From an uncultured Porphyromonadaceae bacterium (GTDB lineage Bacteria; Bacteroidota; Bacteroidia; Bacteroidales; Muribaculaceae): a stretch of 19,505 nt of DNA. The stretch is taken from contig URMS01000037.1 in assembly GCA_900548975.1 (NCBI GenBank), positions 1-19,505 on the forward strand, read 5' to 3'. Position 1 is the stretch's first letter. Each line of letters opens with the position of its first letter. Below the pieces are notes generated by a model. It saw only the letters and a program-made list of their open reading frames with translations, did no database searches and was not told the DNA's origin. This document shows, in pieces, positions 8,266 through 16,145 of this stretch. Made by a program: the position numbers and the translations under genes.

Positions 8266-8319
8266 GACAGCCAAACAACCGCACGACACACTAAAAAATG
8301 CCGTGCGGCTGTCTTTTTT
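8266..8319 (+). terminator. Rho-independent terminator of the yihY-ridA unit
   Basis: The inner stem is CCGCACG (8279-8285) with CGTGCGG (8302-8308). The outer stem is GACAG (8266-8270) with CTGTC (8309-8313). Six T's follow at 8314-8319. The end of the T tract also forms part of the next gene's -33 box. Confidence 0.85.
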
Positions 8320-8348
8320 GGCCGTTCGACAATATTTCGCTAATTTTG
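8317..8348 (+). promoter_or_regulatory. Promoter of the glutaminase-family gene
   Basis: TTTG (8317-8320), a 20-bp spacer and TAATTTTG (8341-8348) match the Bacteroidota promoter consensus fully. The ATG lies 40 nt downstream at 8389. Confidence 0.82.
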
Positions 8349-8388
8349 TGGAGATTCTGACACGAAACATTTTTCCAATCATTCTATC

Positions 8389-10917
8389 ATGAAACTTTAC
8401 CTATTATTGCCGCTTGGCATCGGCGCAGCCCTGAGTGCCTGCTCCCCCGACCCGCACACTCCGGCAGAAGTGTATGCGCCTGCGGCGACAAACTCTCTGC
8501 GTGCACCCGCCACTCCGCTGGTGACAATCGACCCCTACACCAGCGCCTGGTCGTTTGCCGACAATCTCTACGACGAAGGCATCCGGCACTGGTCGGGCCG
8601 CGACTTTCCCATGATAGGCGCTCTTCGCGTCGACGGCGAGGCCTACCGTGTGATGGGCGAGAAAGTAGAGCTCAAACCTATCATCGGCATGGCAGCCACC
8701 GGAGCGTGGGACGCCGACTATGTATTTACCGAGCCAGCCGGTGAATGGCAGTCGCCCGGCTACGACGCCTCGGCATGGAAAAAAGGCAAAGCGGCTTTCG
8801 GCACCGAGGGCAATCCTCATCTGGCTACCACATGGGTAGACGGCGAAATATGGGTGCGCCGCACATTCGACTGGCCCGACAGCCTATCGAAAGAGAATCT
8901 GTATCTGCAGTTCTCGCACGACGATAATATCGAAGTGTACATCAACGGCATAGAGACAGCCACTACCGGCAACGGCCTCGCCTACGATCTGATGAAGGAG
9001 CTGCCCGAAGAAGTCATAGCCTCGCTCAAGCCCGAAGGCAACGTCCTGGCCGCACACTGCCGCAACAACGGCGGAGGCGCCTATGTGGATATGGGCATAA
9101 TGCAGCGTGTGAACATCGAGAACTCGTTTGCCCGCGAAGCTGTGCAGAAGTCGTGCACTGTCATGCCGACACAGACATACTACACCTTCGAATGCGGTCC
9201 CGTCGGTCTCGATCTGATTTTCACGGCCCCCTTCATTCCCGACGATATGCAGGCGCTGACATCGCCTTACAACTACATAACATATCAGGTGCGCTCGCTC
9301 GACGGCGACAAGCACGACGTACAGTTCTACCTCGAGGCCACTCCCCACTGGGCGGTCAACTTCCCCGATCAGGACGTGACATTCAACATGGAGGAAAAGA
9401 ACAGATATATGTATCTGAGCACCGGCACCGAAAGCCAGGAGGTCCTCGGCCGCAAGGGCGACGACGTCCGCATCGACTGGGGCTATTTCTATCTCTCCGG
9501 CGTCAAGGCACCCTACACCAGCTATGCCATCGATGAATTTACGGCCGCCAAGATGGATTTCATGGCCGATGGTTCGCTTGCCGGCAAGGTGGGCGCTACC
9601 TGCCCCGACATGGAGAAACAGATGACTGTTCTTGCATACTCCGACAACCTCGGCAAGGTGGGCAAAGATGTCAAGGCCGGCCATCTCCTTGTGGGCTACG
9701 ACGATATCGAGTCGATAGAATACTTCGGCGACCATCTGCAGCCCATCTGGAAAGACTGCGGCCGCACAATTTTCGACGCCATGGAAGCGGGAGACAAAGC
9801 CTACAATGAGACCATGCGGCGGTGTGCCGAATTCGACGCCGCTCTCATGGAGGAAGCCACAAAGGCAGGCGGCGAGAAATATGCCGAGCTCTGCGCTCTG
9901 TCCTACCGTCAGGCCATGGCGGCCCACAAACCCGTTTACGACAAGAACGGCGAACTGCTCTATTTCTCCAAGGAGAATTTCAGCAACGGCTCCATCGGCA
10001 CCGTGGACATCACCTATCCCTCGGCCCCGATGTATCTCATCTATAACCCCGAACTGCTCAAAGGCATGATGAACCCCATATTCCACTACTCGGAAAGCGG
10101 GCAGTGGAACAAACCCTTCCCTGCTCACGACGTAGGCACATATCCCATAGCCAACGGACAGACCTACAGCGGCGACATGCCTGTGGAAGAATCGGGCAAC
10201 ATGCTCATTCTCACCGCCGCGCTCGCCGAAGTCGAGGGGAATGCCGACTATGCCGCCAAACACTGGGACACCCTCTCGCAATGGGCCGAATACCTTGCCG
10301 CCGAGGGTCTCGACCCGGCCAACCAGCTCTGCACCGACGACTTCGCCGGCCACTTCGCCCACAACGCCAATCTTTCGATCAAGGCTATAATGGGTGTGGC
10401 ATCCTATGCCCGTTTAGCCGGTCTGCTCGGCAAGGATGACATCATGACCGAATACATAACCAAAGCCGGCGAAATGGCTGAAAAATGGCAGAAAATGGCC
10501 GCCGACGGCGACCACTACCGCCTGACATTCGACCGTCCGGGGTCATGGAGCCAGAAATACAACCTAATATGGGACAAAATGTTAGGTTTTGAGATATTCC
10601 CCGAAGAAATCGCACAAACCGAAATGGCATATTACAAGACACATCAGAACAAGTATGGTCTGCCTCTTGACATCCGCAAGGACTATACAAAATCCGACTG
10701 GATACTGTGGACGGCCTGCCTCACCGAAAATCCCGACGATTTCGAGGCCCTGATGAATCCTGTGTGGAATTATGTGAACGAGACGAGCTCGCGTGTTCCG
10801 TTCTCCGACTGGTATATCACCACCGACGGCACCCAGCAGGGCTTCCAGGCACGATCGGTAGTCGCCGGCCACTTCATGCGCATGCTTCAGAACAGACTTC
10901 AGAAAAACAAAGAGTAA
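8389..10917 (+). CDS. Glutaminase-family lipoprotein (DUF4964/DUF5127/DUF4965/DUF1793 type)
   Basis: This 842-residue protein is related to the glutaminase A family (fungal GtaA-like), which deamidates glutamine to glutamate. Residues 1-18 are a lipoprotein signal peptide with lipobox LSAC (C18), so it should be anchored in the periplasm or outer membrane. A DUF4964-like start (VTIDPYTSAWSF, 45-56) is followed at about 105-245 by a beta-rich segment (WVRRTFDW, LYLQFSHDDNIEVYING) that resembles a galactose-binding jelly-roll insertion. The DUF5127-like part (FECGPVGLDLIFTAPF) comes next. Then come the DUF4965-like and DUF1793-like helical regions, including GSIGTVDITYPSAP, PFPAHDVGTYP and the terminal PFSDWY and QARSVVAGHF. 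The length is normal for the family. The activity is inferred from the family, and substrate specificity in gut Bacteroidota is mostly untested. Confidence 0.88.
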   Translation: MKLYLLLPLGIGAALSACSPDPHTPAEVYAPAATNSLRAPATPLVTIDPYTSAWSFADNLYDEGIRHWSGRDFPMIGALRVDGEAYRVMGEKVELKPIIGMAATGAWDADYVFTEPAGEWQSPGYDASAWKKGKAAFGTEGNPHLATTWVDGEIWVRRTFDWPDSLSKENLYLQFSHDDNIEVYINGIETATTGNGLAYDLMKELPEEVIASLKPEGNVLAAHCRNNGGGAYVDMGIMQRVNIENSFAREAVQKSCTVMPTQTYYTFECGPVGLDLIFTAPFIPDDMQALTSPYNYITYQVRSLDGDKHDVQFYLEATPHWAVNFPDQDVTFNMEEKNRYMYLSTGTESQEVLGRKGDDVRIDWGYFYLSGVKAPYTSYAIDEFTAAKMDFMADGSLAGKVGATCPDMEKQMTVLAYSDNLGKVGKDVKAGHLLVGYDDIESIEYFGDHLQPIWKDCGRTIFDAMEAGDKAYNETMRRCAEFDAALMEEATKAGGEKYAELCALSYRQAMAAHKPVYDKNGELLYFSKENFSNGSIGTVDITYPSAPMYLIYNPELLKGMMNPIFHYSESGQWNKPFPAHDVGTYPIANGQTYSGDMPVEESGNMLILTAALAEVEGNADYAAKHWDTLSQWAEYLAAEGLDPANQLCTDDFAGHFAHNANLSIKAIMGVASYARLAGLLGKDDIMTEYITKAGEMAEKWQKMAADGDHYRLTFDRPGSWSQKYNLIWDKMLGFEIFPEEIAQTEMAYYKTHQNKYGLPLDIRKDYTKSDWILWTACLTENPDDFEALMNPVWNYVNETSSRVPFSDWYITTDGTQQGFQARSVVAGHFMRMLQNRLQKNKE

Positions 10918-10939
10918 ATACATCCTGTCGTGCCATACG

Positions 10940-10972
10940 AACCGCGCCCCATCCACCGGGACGCGGTTTTTT
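10940..10972 (+). terminator. Rho-independent terminator of the glutaminase gene
   Basis: AACCGCG (10940-10946) pairs with CGCGGTT (10962-10968). The stem is extended by CCC/GGG across a one-base bulge, and T's run to 10972. It lies 23 bp past the stop codon. Confidence 0.88.
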
Positions 10973-11016
10973 GTGGAAAAAAGTGCGGCGGCAACCGATA
11001 ATTCGCCATTTTCAGC

Positions 11017-11024
11017 TAAATTTG
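11017..11024 (+). promoter_or_regulatory. Probable -7 element of ligA
   Basis: TAAATTTG (11017-11024) matches TAnnTTTG and lies 33 nt before the ATG at 11058. No TTG is present at the -33 distance. Confidence 0.55.
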
Positions 11025-11057
11025 CACGAGCGGCTCTCAGACGGCCGCACCAATACT

Positions 11058-13073
11058 ATGGATAAAGATTTAGAACGGATAAAATGGCTGCGCGACGAGC
11101 TGCACCGCCACAATCACAATTACTATATTCTTAACTCGCCCGAGATTTCCGACCGCGAGTTCGACATGCTCATGCACGAGCTCGAAGCCCTGGAAGCCGC
11201 CCATCCCGAAGCAGCCGACCCGAACTCGCCTACACAGCGCGTTGGCTCCGACATCAGCAAGGGCTTCACGCAAGTGCCCCACATCTATCCCATGCTATCG
11301 CTTGCCAACACCTACAGCATGGACGATGTCGACGCATGGGTGCGCCGCGTCGACGAAGCTCTTTTCGGCCAGAAGACCGAAATCGTAGGCGAAATGAAAT
11401 TCGACGGTACCGGCATATCGCTCATCTACGAGCATGGCGAACTGGTGCGCGCCGTGACCCGCGGCGACGGCGAGAAAGGCGACGACGTGACCGACAACGT
11501 TCGCACCATCCGCTCTATTCCACTGAAACTCCAAGGCGAGGGCTACCCCGACTTCTTCGAGATCCGCGGCGAGATAGTGCTGCCATGGAAAGCCTTCGAC
11601 CGCCTCAATGCCGAGCGCGAGGCTGCCGGGGAACCGCTTTTCGCCAATCCGCGCAACGCCGCCGCCGGTACCCTCAAGCTTCTCAATCCGGCCGAGGTGT
11701 CGCGCCGCGGACTCGACGCATATCTCTACTATCTCCTCGGCGACAATCTGCCCTTCGACAACCACTACGACAATATGATGGCCGCCCGCAGCTGGGGCTT
11801 CAAGGTGTCGGATGCCATGACTCTGCTCCACTCGCTCGAAGATGTCGACCGATATATAAACTACTGGGACACCGCGCGCCGCGAGCTGCCCGTGGCCACC
11901 GACGGCCTTGTCTTCAAGGTCAACTCACTGCGGCAGCAACTCAATCTCGGCTTCACTGCCAAGTCGCCCCGCTGGGCTGTGGCATATAAATTCGCCGCCG
12001 AGCGTGCGCTCACACGCCTGCGCTTCGTGTCGTTCGACGTCGGCCGCATGGGCATCATCACTCCCGTGGCCAACCTCGAGCCGGTGCTTCTGTCGGGTAC
12101 GGTTGTTAAGCGCGCTTCGCTGCACAACGAAGACATTATGCGCACACTCGACATCCACGAGCACGACATGCTCTATGTGGAAAAAGGCGGCGAGATAATA
12201 CCCAAAATCACCGGTGTCGATACCGCTGCCCGCGAGGCCGGCAGCCCTGCCGTTGAGTTCGTGAGCCACTGCCCCGCCTGCGGCACTCCCCTTGTGCGTG
12301 TCGAAGGCGAGGCCGCATGGGTATGCCCCAACAAAAGCGGATGCCTGCCGCAGATTGTGGGCCGCATAGAGCACTTTGTGGGCCGGCGCATGATGAATAT
12401 CGACGGCATCGGCGAGGAAACGGCGGCCCTGCTGTTCGAAAAAGGACTCGTGGGCAATATCGCCGATCTCTACGACCTTCAGGCCGCACAGCTCGAAGGC
12501 CTCGAAGGTTTCGGCAAGAAAAGCGCCGAGCGCGTTATCGACGGCATAGCTGCCAGCCGTCAGGTGCCGTTCGACAGGGTTGTATATGCGCTGTCGATAC
12601 CCTATGTCGGCGAAACCACCGCCAAAAAGGTGGCCCGCGCCGCCGGATCGATGGACCGCCTGATGAGCATGTCGCAACCCGAACTCGAGGCCATCGAAGA
12701 CGTCGGACCGCGCATAGCACAGACTATAGCCGAATTCTTCGCCGACCCGGCCAATCTCGAGACGGTGCGCCGCCTGCGCGAAGCCGGTGTGCAGATGGAA
12801 ATGCCCGAGGAGACGGCGGCCGAACCGCTGTCCGATACTCTCGCCGGTAAAAGCATAGTTATAAGCGGTGTATTCGCCCACCACAGCCGCGACCAGTACA
12901 AGGCCATGATCGAGGCGCACGGAGGCAAAAACGTCGGGTCGATATCCAAAAAGACCGACTTTATCCTCGCCGGCGAGAACATGGGACCGGCAAAACTCGA
13001 AAAAGCTCAGAAACTCGGGGTGCCCATAGTGTCGGAGGACGAATTCCTCGCCATGGTCAGTCCACAAGAATAA
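11058..13073 (+). CDS. ligA: NAD-dependent DNA ligase LigA
   Basis: This 671-residue enzyme seals nicks in replication and repair using NAD+, and the length is that of typical LigA. The N-terminal Ia region (HNHNYYILNSPEISDREFD) is followed by the nucleotidyl lysine K114 in KFDG, TRGDGEKGDDVT (134-145) and ANPRNAAAGTL. The OB fold includes GGEIIPK. A four-cysteine zinc finger (C405, C408, C423, C429), helix-hairpin-helix repeats and a C-terminal BRCT domain (about 593-671) follow. The ATG at 11058 is chosen over in-frame codons further upstream because the family N-terminus begins here and a terminator and -7 box lie just before it. The 3' end overlaps the convergent DUF2284 gene by 17 bp. 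Confidence 0.97.
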   Translation: MDKDLERIKWLRDELHRHNHNYYILNSPEISDREFDMLMHELEALEAAHPEAADPNSPTQRVGSDISKGFTQVPHIYPMLSLANTYSMDDVDAWVRRVDEALFGQKTEIVGEMKFDGTGISLIYEHGELVRAVTRGDGEKGDDVTDNVRTIRSIPLKLQGEGYPDFFEIRGEIVLPWKAFDRLNAEREAAGEPLFANPRNAAAGTLKLLNPAEVSRRGLDAYLYYLLGDNLPFDNHYDNMMAARSWGFKVSDAMTLLHSLEDVDRYINYWDTARRELPVATDGLVFKVNSLRQQLNLGFTAKSPRWAVAYKFAAERALTRLRFVSFDVGRMGIITPVANLEPVLLSGTVVKRASLHNEDIMRTLDIHEHDMLYVEKGGEIIPKITGVDTAAREAGSPAVEFVSHCPACGTPLVRVEGEAAWVCPNKSGCLPQIVGRIEHFVGRRMMNIDGIGEETAALLFEKGLVGNIADLYDLQAAQLEGLEGFGKKSAERVIDGIAASRQVPFDRVVYALSIPYVGETTAKKVARAAGSMDRLMSMSQPELEAIEDVGPRIAQTIAEFFADPANLETVRRLREAGVQMEMPEETAAEPLSDTLAGKSIVISGVFAHHSRDQYKAMIEAHGGKNVGSISKKTDFILAGENMGPAKLEKAQKLGVPIVSEDEFLAMVSPQE

Positions 13074-13554
13074 GACCGAAACAGTCGGCAACGGCACCGG
13101 GGGGGGCATAGGTCGATACCTCGATGCCGTTCGCGCGTACGGTGGCGAAGACATCGACACCGCACGCCTCCATGGATGGCGCAGTGGCGTAGGGTTCGGG
13201 GCACTCGCCCGGCTTGCCCTTGCACACCTTGCACCGGCGGCACGGCCCTGTGCCGAAAGCAAGCGCCTTGTAGTAGCCGCGCCTGAAAAGGCCGGCAGTC
13301 ACTTCTATTGCCAGAGGAGTTCCGGCCGACATATCGTGCATCCTGAAGAGAATGGCACGGCGGTAGCATGCAAGAATATCGGCCATCTCGCGCCACGACG
13401 GCGCAAAAGGCGGACAGCACAGATTGCGTCCGTACTGCGGACACCCGTAGCGGCACTTCATTACAGTCCATGCCGCTGTCGCCACGCTCGACGCAGCTAT
13501 TTCCACCGCCACGTCGGCGCCACCGTCGAGAAGTTGCTTTATCGCTGTTTCCAT
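13057..13554 (-). CDS. DUF2284 cysteine-rich metal-binding protein
   Basis: This 165-residue cytosolic protein has two cysteine clusters typical of DUF2284. The N-terminal one is CRYGCPQYGRNLCCPP (C34, C38, C46, C47). The second is a ferredoxin-like CX2CX2CX6C at C105, C108, C111 and C118, followed by PSMEACGVDVFATV. Family members are predicted to bind an iron-sulfur cluster or another metal; no reaction is established. The start lies 15 nt past the U tract of the SRP RNA and has no recognisable promoter of its own, so expression may depend on read-through from the SRP RNA promoter. The stop overlaps the last 17 bp of ligA on the other strand, and no terminator is visible between the two genes. 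Confidence 0.88.
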   Translation of the reverse strand: METAIKQLLDGGADVAVEIAASSVATAAWTVMKCRYGCPQYGRNLCCPPFAPSWREMADILACYRRAILFRMHDMSAGTPLAIEVTAGLFRRGYYKALAFGTGPCRRCKVCKGKPGECPEPYATAPSMEACGVDVFATVRANGIEVSTYAPPGAVADCFGLILVD

Positions 13555-13568
13555 TCAGGTATGTATAC

Positions 13569-13672
13569 AAAAAAAGGGTAAGCTTACTACATCGCGCCGC
13601 TACGACCCGATACCCTTGCTTCGGTCAAGACCTGGGGGATTCTCGGGGAGCTGGCCGTGTAGGACTTACCCG
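13569..13672 (-). ncRNA. ffs: Small bacterial signal recognition particle RNA (4.5S type)
   Basis: Read on the minus strand, the gene closes with a terminal helix GGGTAAG (13671-13665) / CTTACCC (13582-13576). Next inside is CTACA / TGTAG. The CCCGA / TCGGG stem leads to the apical part CCCAGGUC...GAAGCAAGGG. The AGGU...GAAGCA internal loop is the conserved Ffh-binding site of SRP RNA domain IV. The 3' helix runs into seven U's (13575-13569), so the RNA ends in its own terminator. A canonical promoter lies just upstream, placing the 5' end near 13671-13673. The length of about 96-100 nt fits the small SRP class. The RNA binds Ffh and targets nascent membrane proteins co-translationally. The apical loop differs from the usual GGAA form. 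Confidence 0.9.
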
Positions 13673-13676
13673 GGCA

Positions 13677-13706
13677 CAAAAGTACTACCTTTTTTTATAC
13701 CGGCAA
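13677..13706 (-). promoter_or_regulatory. Promoter of the SRP RNA gene
   Basis: On the minus strand TTG (13706-13704), a 19-bp spacer and TACTTTTG (13684-13677) match the Bacteroidota consensus. The expected start about 5 nt downstream coincides with the first bases of the SRP terminal helix. Confidence 0.8.
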
Positions 13707-13763
13707 GCGCCGCCCCGACGCTTTAACCCTTCTTAACATTTCAGCCAAGCGCTCGTGCCATAG

Positions 13764-14387
13764 TCAGTGTGTGCGGATTTGGTAGGTGAATAAATCGAAG
13801 CGGGAGAAGCCGAGAGCTGCGAGGATCTTACGGCTTGCCTCCCGGTCGGCATCGGTATTATAGTTCGGTATCAGGGGGATGCGGATGAGACAGTCGTTCT
13901 GCCGTCCGGCTTCAGCTATAAGCCTGAGATTGTCAAGGACAGGAGCGTTGGTCTTGCCGGTATAGCTGCTGTAGATATCGGCATTCATATCTTTTATGTC
14001 GATGATCAGAGTGTCGACAACCGGGAGCAATGCTGCGATATTGGCCGTCGGAACATTGAGCGATGTCTCGAGGTTGAGCCGCCACGACGGCCCGCACAAG
14101 CGGCGGAACTCACGGATAAACTCCGGTCGCATGCACGGCTCGCCTCCGCCGAATGTGACACCGCCATTTGTAGCTATGAAGTAAAGCTCGTCGACGCGGG
14201 TCTCGGCATACAGTTCCTCGGGTGAATACTCTCTGAAACGGGCTGCACACCCCAGTGACTGAGGATTAAGACAATATATGCAACCAAGCGGACAGCCGTG
14301 GAAGGCCACAAGCGTAGTGACACCGTCGCCGTCCGTCGAAAGGCGATGGCGCGAAATGCCGATTATCTTAGCCTGTCGGTTTTCCAT
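13764..14387 (-). CDS. Radical SAM protein, PflA-like activase family
   Basis: This 207-residue protein carries the radical SAM cluster motif CX3CX2C (C32-PLG-C36-IY-C39) and the SAM-binding GGGEP (80-84). Later family segments include LNLETSLN (104-111), a strand-4-like DTLIIDIKD (125-133) and RIPLIPNYN (169-177). The motif and short length resemble pyruvate formate-lyase activating enzymes, which generate a glycyl radical on a partner enzyme. The additional ferredoxin-type cluster insert of the larger activases is absent. No glycyl radical enzyme gene is in the window, so the partner is unknown. Other small radical SAM roles remain possible. The ATG is preceded by a clear -7 box. Confidence 0.85.
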   Translation of the reverse strand: MENRQAKIIGISRHRLSTDGDGVTTLVAFHGCPLGCIYCLNPQSLGCAARFREYSPEELYAETRVDELYFIATNGGVTFGGGEPCMRPEFIREFRRLCGPSWRLNLETSLNVPTANIAALLPVVDTLIIDIKDMNADIYSSYTGKTNAPVLDNLRLIAEAGRQNDCLIRIPLIPNYNTDADREASRKILAALGFSRFDLFTYQIRTH

Positions 14388-14409
14388 GCGTAAATTATCT
14401 GTAGCACAG

Positions 14410-14417
14410 CAAAGATA
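14410..14417 (-). promoter_or_regulatory. Probable -7 element of the radical SAM gene
   Basis: The minus strand reads TATCTTTG (14417-14410), an exact TAnnTTTG match, 22 nt before the start codon. The -33 side is poor: only CTG at 18-bp spacing. Confidence 0.6.
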
Positions 14418-14485
14418 GCACTAATAATCGATATTCAGAGCGACAGATGTGAACCAAACGACTGTTTCTGTGTTATAGTGGATAA

Positions 14486-14575
14486 GAGAAGGCATTTTTC
14501 TGGCGTCAATAAAAAGCCACCCATCCAATGGAATAGCCTTCTCAGCCCCGGCCTTTATGACTGTGGGCTTTTTTT
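14486..14575 (+). other. Structured intergenic element ending in a weak terminator-like hairpin
   Basis: GAGAAGGC (14486-14493) is complementary to GCCTTCTC (14536-14543). The GGC at 14491 and TTTTT at 14495-14499 can also pair with AAAAAGCC at 14511-14518, giving an alternative fold. Then AGCCC (14544-14548) and GGGCT (14565-14569) form a short hairpin running into seven T's (14569-14575). No plus-strand gene lies upstream before ligA, and the next promoter follows at 14616. This could be a small RNA or an orphan terminator. No promoter for it was recognised, so the call is tentative. Confidence 0.4.
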
Positions 14576-14615
14576 ATAACAAACATCCACGTTTTAATTA
14601 TTGACTCTTGTTTAT

Positions 14616-14623
14616 TAACTTTG
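14616..14623 (+). promoter_or_regulatory. Probable -7 element of the antiporter gene
   Basis: TAACTTTG (14616-14623) matches TAnnTTTG, 25 nt before the ATG at 14649. At the expected -33 distance the sequence is TTTT (14592-14595) instead of TTTG. Confidence 0.6.
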
Positions 14624-14648
14624 TGTTCTAAACCCACGATGAAAGACT

Positions 14649-16145
14649 ATGGAGATATTAACAGGTGAAAACATATTGCTATTAGGCTCTATCCTCCTCA
14701 TTGCAGGCGTTCTCATAGGCAAGACAAGTTATCGCACCGGATTACCGCTTCTTCTGGTATTCCTGCTCGTAGGCATGGGCTTCGGCACCGACGGCCTGGG
14801 CATACAGTTCAGCAACATGCACGATGCCCAGTTCATAGGCATGATAGCCCTGTGCGTCATTCTTTTTTCCGGCGGCATGTCCACGAGTCTGTCATCCATC
14901 CGGCCCGTTATAGCGCCCGGTCTGGTGCTGTCGACTGTCGGAGTGCTTCTCACGGCCATTATCACAGGTCTTTTCATATTCTGGCTTTCGGGAATGCCGT
15001 GGACCAATATACACTTCGCGCTCATACCGTCGCTGCTGCTGGCGTCGACAATGTCATCGACCGATTCGGCCTCGGTCTTCGGCATCCTCGGATCGCAGAA
15101 AGTGGGCCTCCGACACAATCTGCGGCCCCTGCTTGAGCTGGAAAGCGGCTCGAACGACCCTATGGCCTATATGCTCACCATAATCCTCATCGAGGCCATA
15201 ACCCTCGGCGGCAGTCTCTCGGGAGGCACTCTTCTGATGCAGCTCGTGCTGCAGTTCGGCATCGGCAGCGCACTCGGTGTGGCCATGGGCTATCTCACAA
15301 AATGGATAATCGGCTTTTACCGCAAACTGGGAGGCGGCTCCGACCGCGAGGACCGCGGACAGGCCACCGCCATGATATCGATACTCATCATAGGCTCGGT
15401 ATTCTTCACCTACACGGCCACCACGGCCCTCGGAGGCAACGGATACCTCGCTGTCTATATTACCGGCATAGTCCTGGGCAACTCCGCCCTGCCCCATAAG
15501 AAGAGTATAACTAAATTTATGGACGGCCTTACGTGGCTGGCCCAGATCGTGGTGTTCCTGATGCTCGGTCTGCTCGTCAATCCGCACGAGATGCTGTCGG
15601 TGGCCGCGGTATCCTTCCTTATAGGCATATTCATGATTCTGGCCGGGCGCCCGCTGAGCGTGTTTCTGAGCCTGCTGCCCTTCCGTAAAATCAATCTGCG
15701 CACCAAGACATATATATCGTGGGTGGGCCTGCGCGGCGCCGTACCCATAATCTTCGCCACATACCCCGTGGTGGCCGATGTGCCGGGAGCATCGCAGATA
15801 TTCAACATCGTCTTCTTCGTCACGCTCCTGTCGCTGATCATCCAGGGCACGACCGTGATATCGGCGGCACGCAAGCTCGGGCTCGTCGACACCACCGCCA
15901 GTGTCGACACCGATTTCGGCGTCGAACTCGACGACGAGCATCCGACCTCGCTCCATACACTCATCCTCACCGACAAAGACCTCGAAAAGGGCAACACCCT
16001 GCGCGACATAGCTCTGCCCGACGGCGGTCTGGTGATGATGATACGCCGCGACAACCGTTATATAGTGCCTAACGGCAAACGCCGCCTTCAGGCAGGCGAC
16101 AATCTGCTTATCATTACCGAAGACCATGACGGAAAAAACGGATGA
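14649..16145 (+). CDS. CPA1-family potassium (cation)/proton antiporter with TrkA_C domain
   Basis: This 498-residue inner-membrane antiporter is of the NhaP2/CvrA type. Residues 1 to about 400 hold about 12 hydrophobic segments, with the ion-binding region motifs SSTDSA (136-141) and ESGSNDP (165-171), and GLRGAVPI in the later part. Residues about 425-495 form a soluble TrkA_C-like regulatory domain (LTDKDLEKGNTLRDIALP, then AGDNLLII) that in relatives binds nucleotide or second-messenger ligands. The likely role is exchange of K+ or Na+ for H+ in pH and osmotic balance; the preferred ion cannot be told from sequence alone. The 3' end overlaps the acetyltransferase start by 20 bp, so the two genes are co-transcribed. 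Confidence 0.92.
   Translation: MEILTGENILLLGSILLIAGVLIGKTSYRTGLPLLLVFLLVGMGFGTDGLGIQFSNMHDAQFIGMIALCVILFSGGMSTSLSSIRPVIAPGLVLSTVGVLLTAIITGLFIFWLSGMPWTNIHFALIPSLLLASTMSSTDSASVFGILGSQKVGLRHNLRPLLELESGSNDPMAYMLTIILIEAITLGGSLSGGTLLMQLVLQFGIGSALGVAMGYLTKWIIGFYRKLGGGSDREDRGQATAMISILIIGSVFFTYTATTALGGNGYLAVYITGIVLGNSALPHKKSITKFMDGLTWLAQIVVFLMLGLLVNPHEMLSVAAVSFLIGIFMILAGRPLSVFLSLLPFRKINLRTKTYISWVGLRGAVPIIFATYPVVADVPGASQIFNIVFFVTLLSLIIQGTTVISAARKLGLVDTTASVDTDFGVELDDEHPTSLHTLILTDKDLEKGNTLRDIALPDGGLVMMIRRDNRYIVPNGKRRLQAGDNLLIITEDHDGKNG

Noticed and set aside
8884..10362. A 492-codon minus-strand open frame opposite the glutaminase gene
   Set aside because: It is an antisense shadow of a GC-rich coding region, with Val/Gly/His-rich composition and no domain.
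10707..11057. In-frame upstream extension of ligA by 117 codons
   Set aside because: It would run through the glutaminase 3' end, its terminator and the ligA -7 box. The LigA family N-terminus begins at 11058.
13368..13736. Plus-strand open frame covering the SRP RNA and part of DUF2284
   Set aside because: It lies opposite a convincing RNA gene and a convincing protein gene and shows no family features.
14639..14668. A nine-codon upstream ORF overlapping the antiporter start
   Set aside because: A short ATG frame of this size is expected by chance, and there is no evidence of translation.
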